Source: Bin87 sp965116565 | GTDB lineage: Bacteria; Chloroflexota; Dehalococcoidia; Lucifugimonadales; UBA3495 | Reading direction: 5' to 3' | Length of the DNA stretch: 64,000 bases | Assembly (NCBI GenBank): GCA_965116565.1 | Contig: OZ220699.1 | Span: forward strand, 2,356,001-2,420,000 | Part shown: one piece after another, positions 59,569-64,000 of the stretch | Position numbering within the stretch: position 1 is the stretch's first letter | Layout: every line of letters begins with the position of its first letter | Notes under the pieces: model-generated | The model's database searches: none | Told to the model about the DNA's origin: nothing | The model's input: the letters and a program-made list of their open reading frames with translations, nothing else | Program-made: the position numbers and the translations under genes

Positions 59569-59880
59569 GCTCATGGTGAGCCTGTCGAACCATCATCCTG
59601 AGCCTGTCGAACTATCATCCGGACCCGGTCCCGTCCCTGGTGCCCCGCCGCCGCACAAAACCGAAACCCGCTCATGGTGAGCCTGTCGAACCATCATCCT
59701 GAGCCCGCCGAACCATCATCCAAAGCCGGTCCCGCTCCTGTGCCTCGCCGCCGCACAAAAATCAAAACCCGCTCATGGTGAGCCCGTCGAACCATCATCC
59801 TGAGCCGGTCCAGTCTCCGGTGCCCCGCCGCCGCACAAAAACCGAAACCCGCTCATGGTGAGCTTGTCGAACCATCATCC
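59569..59880. repeat. tandem array of about 101-bp units
   Basis: Four units begin with gctcatggtgag at 59569, 59670, 59771 and 59851 (periods 101, 101 and 80). Each carries one or two (t)gagcc(t/c)gtcgaacca cores with catcatcc and, except the last, ends in ccgccgccgcacaaaa. The third unit lacks about 21 bp. Single copies of the core are elsewhere in the window (48662, 56321), so this is a local amplification of a dispersed element. It fills most of the gene-free stretch 59552-60131; the rest has the repeat at 59949. Confidence 0.85.
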
Positions 59881-59948
59881 AGACCCGCCGTACCTTCGCA
59901 TATGGTGAATCGAAGGACGAGCCGCACCCTGAATCCCCAATCCAAAAA

Positions 59949-59980
59949 TATCCTGTCTATCCCTTTTATCCTGTTCATCC
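59949..59980. repeat. short dispersed repeat (atcctgt/ttcatcc units)
   Basis: A longer relative of the block at 39260-39282, just upstream of the third ThDP enzyme. Confidence 0.45.
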
Positions 59981-60131
59981 CGGCAAAAATCCGCTTTCGC
60001 TGCCGCACGGTTGACCCCGTCCCCACGCTGCCCTATCATCCCGGCATCACAACCGCCCCGCCCGTGGAGGCGACCCCGCTGGTCGCCCTCGCTTAGGGGT
60101 GAACCCGCCTATCGCCAGGAGAGGTATCGCC

Positions 60132-61814
60132 ATGCGTGGAGCCGAAGCCGTCGTTAAAGCCCTAGAACAGGAAGGAATACGCTACATATCCGGATTCGCC
60201 GGCGGTGGACTCAACCCCCTCTGGGGTCCCCTGCGCGCCTCCTCAATCCGGCCCTTCGCCGCCCGCCACGAGCGCCTCGGCGTCGAGATCGCCGACGGCT
60301 ACGCCCGCGCCACCGGTGAGGTCGGCGTCGCCATGACCGGCACCGGCCCCGGCGCCACCAACTGCCTCACCGGCATCGCCGGCTGCTACGCCGACAACAT
60401 CCCCGTGCTGCTCCTCATGGGCCAGCACCCCCTCCGCAACCTCGGCCAGGAATGGCAGCAGGAGGTCTCCCCCAGCATCTTCGATGGCCTCTGCAAGTGG
60501 CGCGGCACCTTCACCCGCGTCCAGGACATCCCCCAGGTCATGCGCCGCGCCTTCACCGCCCTGCGCTCCGGCTCCCCTGGACCGGTCGTCCTCGAAATGC
60601 CCCAGGACGTCATGACCGCCGAGGCCGATGACGCCGTCCTCGCCTACACCCCCGTCGGCACCCCCGGCAAGTCCGGCCCCGCCGATGACGAGGTCCAGCG
60701 CGCCGCCGATATGCTCGTCAACGCCAACTTCCCCGTCCTCAACGCCGGCGGTGGAGCCATGTCCGCCGGCGCCGCCGACGAGGTCCTCGAGCTCGCCGAA
60801 ATGCTCTCCATGCCCGTCGCCACCACCATCATGGGCAAGGGCATCTTCCCCGAAAATCATCCCCTGTCCCTCGGCGGCGGCGTCTATCCCCGCGCCCGCT
60901 ACGCATCCGGCGCCGCCCTCCAGATCAACCGCAAGGCCGACGTCGTCCTCGCCGTGGGCAACTCCTTCCGCCAGCCCAACGGCACCGACGGCCGCCCCAT
61001 CCCCGAGGGCGTCAGCATCATCCACATCAACGCCGACCAGGCCGACCTCAACAAGACCTACCAGGTCGAACTCCCCATGCTCGCCGACGCCAAGCTGGCC
61101 CTCCGTGCCATCATCAACGCCGTCCGTGCGCGTATCGGCCCCAACGGCGGCGGCATCAAGCAGGAAATCGTCGACGAGATCAGCGCCTGCCACGAGAAAT
61201 CCCACTCCGAGTGGCTGCCCCGGTTCACCGACACCGAAACGCCCACCAACGGCTACCGCGTCGTCCACGAACTCCAGCAGGTCATCGACCCCGACCACAC
61301 CATCGCCCTCCACGACGCCGGTGGCAGCCGCGGCTACGTCGTCCCCTTCTGGATGACCACCCAGCCGCGCAACTTCGTCGCCATGGGTGGCATGGCCGCC
61401 ATGGGTTGGTCCGTCGGCGCCGCCATCGGCACCAAGCTCGGCCGCCCCGACCACCTCGTCGTCCACGTCCTCGGCGATGCCTCCTTCGGCATGACCGGCA
61501 TGGACCTCGAAACCGCCGGCCGCATGGGCCTGCCCATCCTCACCGTCGTCATCAACAACGGCGGCACCGGCGGCGGCATGATGGGCATGGAGGACCCCAA
61601 CGGCACGCCTCCCGAGGTGGCCGTCCTGGGCGGCAACTTCAGCGTCGTCGCCAACGGTCTCGGCTGCTACTCTCAGCGCGTCGAAAACCCGGACGAACTC
61701 CAGGACGCCTTCCGCCGCGCCATCCGCGCCACCGAGGAGGGCCAGTCCGCCATGGTCGAGGTAATGATCCGCCCCCTCCCCACCCCCGAACTCCCCGACA
61801 ACTGGTCCCTCTAG
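60132..61814 (+). CDS. thiamine-diphosphate enzyme, acetolactate synthase-like, third copy
   Basis: A 560-residue ThDP enzyme: GIRYISGFAGGGLNPLWGPL (about 16-35), catalytic Glu in AARHERLGVEIADGYARATG (about 44), NFPVLNAGGGAMSAGAADEV (about 199), and the cofactor motif HVLGDASFGMTGMDLETAGR ending in VVINNGGTGG. The usual GDG is GDA, a conservative change seen in some oxalyl-CoA decarboxylase-like and related enzymes. ATG 60132 is chosen (GAGAGG 7 nt upstream) over GTG 60099. No small subunit follows. Very strong C-ending codon bias suggests high expression. Confidence 0.9.
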   Translation: MRGAEAVVKALEQEGIRYISGFAGGGLNPLWGPLRASSIRPFAARHERLGVEIADGYARATGEVGVAMTGTGPGATNCLTGIAGCYADNIPVLLLMGQHPLRNLGQEWQQEVSPSIFDGLCKWRGTFTRVQDIPQVMRRAFTALRSGSPGPVVLEMPQDVMTAEADDAVLAYTPVGTPGKSGPADDEVQRAADMLVNANFPVLNAGGGAMSAGAADEVLELAEMLSMPVATTIMGKGIFPENHPLSLGGGVYPRARYASGAALQINRKADVVLAVGNSFRQPNGTDGRPIPEGVSIIHINADQADLNKTYQVELPMLADAKLALRAIINAVRARIGPNGGGIKQEIVDEISACHEKSHSEWLPRFTDTETPTNGYRVVHELQQVIDPDHTIALHDAGGSRGYVVPFWMTTQPRNFVAMGGMAAMGWSVGAAIGTKLGRPDHLVVHVLGDASFGMTGMDLETAGRMGLPILTVVINNGGTGGGMMGMEDPNGTPPEVAVLGGNFSVVANGLGCYSQRVENPDELQDAFRRAIRATEEGQSAMVEVMIRPLPTPELPDNWSL

Positions 61815-61830
61815 GATCCAAACACGGCCC

Positions 61831-61898
61831 GGGGGCGACCAACCATTCGCCCCCGCCAACCGCGATTCCCACGTAGGGGCGGGTTTCAAACCCGCCCC
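61831..61898. repeat. two adjacent REP-like inverted repeats
   Basis: GGGGGCGA/TCGCCCCC (61831-61838 with 61847-61854), then GGGGCGGGTTT-c-AAACCCGCCCC (61876-61898). They lie after the ThDP enzyme gene, in the 293-bp gap 61815-62107, and may act as its terminator. A related fragment is at about 50846. Confidence 0.65.
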
Positions 61899-62047
61899 AA
61901 TTTCATGCCAATACCATTCCAGCTTGGCGGCGCACCCACGCCAGTTGAGGCCCAACTCGCTCCAAGCGCTGCTCGCTCCGAGCCGGTCCAACGGCCGGAC
62001 CACCGCGATTTCGCGCTATAGGGAATTCCCCGCAGCGGCCCATCCCT

Positions 62048-62071
62048 TATACTGCCCGCGCGTGACATAAT
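62048..62071 (+). promoter_or_regulatory. two candidate -10 boxes before the formamidase gene
   Basis: TATACT (62048-62053) and CATAAT (62066-62071), each followed by gccc, precede ATG 62108 by 54 and 36 nt. Neither has a clear -35. Confidence 0.4.
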
Positions 62072-62107
62072 GCCCAATTACACCATGACCGCATTCGGAG
62101 GGAACCC

Positions 62108-63220
62108 ATGCAGTCCATCACCATCGACCGCTCCAAACGCTTGAAGGAAGAACCCCATCTCGGTCACAACCGCTGGCATCCCGACATCCCGCCCATCGTA
62201 GAAGTGGATCCCGGTGAGGAAGTACTCCTCGAAACCCGCGATGCCTCCGACTCCCAGATCCAGCCGGGCATGACCGAAAACGACATGGCTGGGCTGGACG
62301 CTAAGGTCGCACACCCGCTCACCGGTCCTGTCTACGTCAAGGGCGCCGAACCCGGCGACCTCCTCGAGATCGAGTATGTTGACATAACCGCCCAACCGCG
62401 TGGCTGGACCCGTAACCGTCCCGGCGCCGGCTTCCTCGCCGACGTCTTCACCGACCCCTACCTCGTGCACTGGGATATCGCCGACGGTTGGGCCACCTCG
62501 ACGCAACTCCCCGGAGTCCGTATTCCCGACGGTTCGTTCATGGGCACCGCTGGTCTGGCTCCGTCCCACGAGCAGGTGGCCGCCTGGGCCGCGCGCGAGG
62601 CTGACTGGGTCAACCGCGGTGGTGTCGCTGCGCCGCCTGACCCCGAGGATGCTGTGCCGCCGGGCGGTCAGATCGCTAACGAGGGACTGCGCACACTGCC
62701 TCCCCGCGAGAACTGCGGCAATATCGACGCCAAGCAGATCACAACCGGCTCCCGGCTCTTCATCCCCGTCGCCGTCCCAGGTGGTCTCTACTCCGCGGGC
62801 GATGGCCATTTCGCTCAGGGCGACGGTGAGGTCTGCATCACCGCCATCGAGATGGGCGCAACCTGCACCGTGCGGTTCGCGATACACAAGGGCCAGGCCG
62901 CCCGGCACAACATAACCATGCCCCGCTACGCTCACCCAGGCTACTTCCTGCCACCCGAATGGGCCGCACCCCGCAATTTCACCGCCACCGTGGGCTACCC
63001 CATTCACCCCGACGGGACCCAGGAGGGGTTGGACAGCCTCACCCTCGCAGCCCGCAATGCCCTCCTCAACATGATCGCGCTACTGCAGGAACGTGGTTGG
63101 ACCGCGCAGCAGGCATACACAATCAGCAGCGTCGCGGTCGATCTCCGGGTCAGCAACATCGTCGACCTGCCCAACGTAACCGTCTCAGCCTTCCTCCCAG
63201 AGGACATCTTCAACGGCTGA
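62108..63220 (+). CDS. acetamidase/formamidase family protein
   Basis: A 370-residue FmdA/AmdA-type amide hydrolase that releases ammonia from formamide, acetamide or a related amide. Family motifs: LGHNRWHPDIPPIVEVDPGE (about 18-37), AHPLTGPVYVKGAEPGDLLE (about 68-87), ENCGNIDAKQITTGSRLFIP (about 201-220), GDGHFAQGDGEVCITAIEM (about 234-252). GGAGGGAACCC precedes ATG 62108. Monocistronic, with a strong terminator 26 bp after the stop. It supplies nitrogen or degrades amides released by the M20 and hydantoinase-type enzymes. Confidence 0.95.
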   Translation: MQSITIDRSKRLKEEPHLGHNRWHPDIPPIVEVDPGEEVLLETRDASDSQIQPGMTENDMAGLDAKVAHPLTGPVYVKGAEPGDLLEIEYVDITAQPRGWTRNRPGAGFLADVFTDPYLVHWDIADGWATSTQLPGVRIPDGSFMGTAGLAPSHEQVAAWAAREADWVNRGGVAAPPDPEDAVPPGGQIANEGLRTLPPRENCGNIDAKQITTGSRLFIPVAVPGGLYSAGDGHFAQGDGEVCITAIEMGATCTVRFAIHKGQAARHNITMPRYAHPGYFLPPEWAAPRNFTATVGYPIHPDGTQEGLDSLTLAARNALLNMIALLQERGWTAQQAYTISSVAVDLRVSNIVDLPNVTVSAFLPEDIFNG

Positions 63221-63246
63221 TTGGTCGACATCACGCAAAATCAAAG

Positions 63247-63281
63247 CGCCCCGGCCAAGTACCACCGGCCGGGGCGTTTTT
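63247..63281 (+). terminator. rho-independent terminator after the formamidase gene
   Basis: A perfect 10-bp GC stem (63247-63256 with 63267-63276), 10-nt loop and TTTTT. It is the clearest intrinsic terminator in the window. Confidence 0.92.
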
Positions 63282-63391
63282 GTCCATCGTTTTGGCGATG
63301 AACCGGGCCCGCCGTTAGGTCAGCTCGCCTTTGACCCTCCGGTTTGCCCGCGCTGCGCCGTCGTCTGTGCCACCAAACGGACGGCGTAGTT

Positions 63392-63619
63392 TCACTGGTT
63401 GATGCGCTTTACCTCCAGGATTTCACCGGGAGCCAAAGCCACTCTGCGCACGTTGATGCCCAATTTGAGCATCCAGTAACCCAGCGTCGCCTTGCTGACT
63501 CCTAAGGTGTCTGCCGTCGCTGTCAGGCCCTGGTCGTTCACTAGCTCTGGCAACAACCTCTCCAATGGCTGGTCAAATTCCTTTTCTACGCGCATCATCA
63601 GCTTGGTTTTCCTTGCCAT
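63392..63619 (-). CDS. small helix-turn-helix protein
   Basis: A 75-residue protein starting at ATG 63619, with GGAGG 6 nt upstream. It has LERLLPELVNDQGLTATADTLGVSKATLGYWMLKLGI: the segment ATADTLGVSKATLGYWMLK is a good helix-turn-helix, followed by a beta-like tail (RRVALAPGEILEVKRI). It probably binds DNA as a small regulator or is a remnant/accessory of a mobile element. Upstream (63677-64000) the sequence is AT-rich and full of inverted repeats. Confidence 0.75.
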   Translation of the reverse strand: MARKTKLMMRVEKEFDQPLERLLPELVNDQGLTATADTLGVSKATLGYWMLKLGINVRRVALAPGEILEVKRINQ

Positions 63620-63851
63620 GGTACACCTCCAGCATGCACTGGTCTTTCGCGCACTCGCAACTCTTGGCCTTACCAAGTTGCATTTGTTTGCTCACAATCT
63701 CTACATTCACCAAATTTAGCGACAATCTGAATCGATGTCAAGATCAGACATAAATGTTTCTAAGAGAATTTTTATAAACTTTTAGAACGCGCCTGATCAC
63801 GAACTTATTCTGACAGGCCGCTCAACTGGGTTCCAGTAGTCTGACTACGAT

Positions 63852-63880
63852 TTTCCGCGATTTTCGCGACTTCGCGGAAA
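63852..63880. repeat. inverted repeat TTTCCGCGA-n11-TCGCGGAAA
   Basis: Nine-base perfect arms. A second imperfect pair, TTCTAAGAG/CTTTTAGAA, lies at about 63757-63786 beside it. Possible operators, or ends of an element that continues past the window. Confidence 0.55.
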
Positions 63881-63918
63881 TGGGCCGGACCGGCTTCGCC
63901 AGGTCCAATCAGCTAGCG

Positions 63919-64000
63919 TGGCTCGACGCGATGAGTCGTTCCCGTTCACCCCCTGGCGTAAGCGCCTCGCCGTTCCGGCTCGACGAGGCTGCGGGCGTGC
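63919..64000 (+). other. possible start of a gene cut by the right edge
   Basis: From GTG 63919 an open frame reads MARRDESFPFTPWRKRLAVP and continues past the edge; an overlapping frame from the nearby ATG is also open. Too short to identify. Confidence 0.2.

Noticed and set aside
59569..59880. Repeat array considered as a CRISPR
   Set aside because: Units are about 101 bp with conserved sequence throughout and no variable spacers; no cas genes are present.
60243..62003. 586-residue minus-strand frame opposite the third ThDP enzyme
   Set aside because: A Gly/Asp/Val-rich shadow of a strongly C-ending coding strand; no motifs.

Overview
The window is a gene-dense, GC-rich (roughly 60-65% by eye) bacterial chromosome segment with short spacers and C-ending codons. 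It holds about 55 protein genes and one tRNA. Gene content suggests an uncultured heterotrophic Chloroflexota bacterium, SAR202/Dehalococcoidia-like. The evidence is many paralogous oxidative and hydrolytic enzymes (DUF917 plus hydantoinase, MmgE/PrpD, CitE-like lyases, LLM flavin oxidoreductase, Abhydrolase_10, stand-alone acetolactate-synthase-like ThDP enzymes), a two-domain ThyX, an ECF sigma/RskA-like pair and CHAT-STAND-TPR architecture. This is inference; no rRNA or ribosomal marker is present to prove it.

Layout. 1-7.9 kb: a hydrolase cut by the window edge, an IscS-type cysteine desulfurase coupled to a lipoprotein, a CTP-dependent lipid kinase, two tandem M20 amidohydrolases, glycerate kinase and an SRPBCC protein. 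7.9-11.7 kb (minus): lutABC lactate oxidation genes with a HEPN/nucleotidyltransferase pair attached downstream. 11.8-18.1 kb: a conserved unknown, DUF917 and hydantoinase/oxoprolinase, a sugar dehydrogenase lipoprotein, a methyltransferase and a catalytically broken HsdR-N-like protein. 18.8-25.3 kb: a one-polypeptide two-component system, a terminator, tRNA-Sec (selC) beside trxA, an RNA m5U methyltransferase-Maf fusion coupled to tatBC, and tatA facing them. 25.4-34 kb: a pyruvate dehydrogenase-type operon (E3, E1 alpha, E1 beta, E2), a ThDP enzyme and thyX. 34.3-45.2 kb (minus): ECF sigma with anti-sigma, MmgE/PrpD, LLM oxidoreductase, a second HsdR-N-like protein, Abhydrolase_10 and a 1253-residue CHAT-like/STAND/TPR protein. 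45.6-51.4 kb: three consecutive CitE-like lyases, a PNPOx-like protein, two small membrane proteins and a TauE/SafE transporter. 51.4-58.3 kb (minus): NDP-forming acyl-CoA synthetase, a two-gene unknown cassette, a ThDP enzyme, and a lower-GC radical-SAM/methyltransferase-fold pair. 58.5-64 kb: an unknown gene, a 101-bp tandem repeat, a third ThDP enzyme, formamidase, a terminator and a small HTH protein.

How it fits together. Most genes feed small organic acids, amides and lactams into central metabolism: lactate and pyruvate oxidation to acetyl-CoA, acyl-CoA formation, CoA-ester lyases, amide hydrolysis and glycerate phosphorylation. Tat export, the lipoproteins and the anti-sigma factor serve the envelope. 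Spacers carry dispersed hairpin repeats. Several promoters share a -10 box followed by a G(T)CGCC-like discriminator, and at least three genes look leaderless.

The most unusual items are the RNA-methyltransferase/Maf fusion, the CHAT-like domain lacking both catalytic residues, the HEPN/nucleotidyltransferase pair lacking canonical catalytic motifs, the two-domain ThyX with its signature split between the halves, and selC with no selenoprotein recognised in the window.
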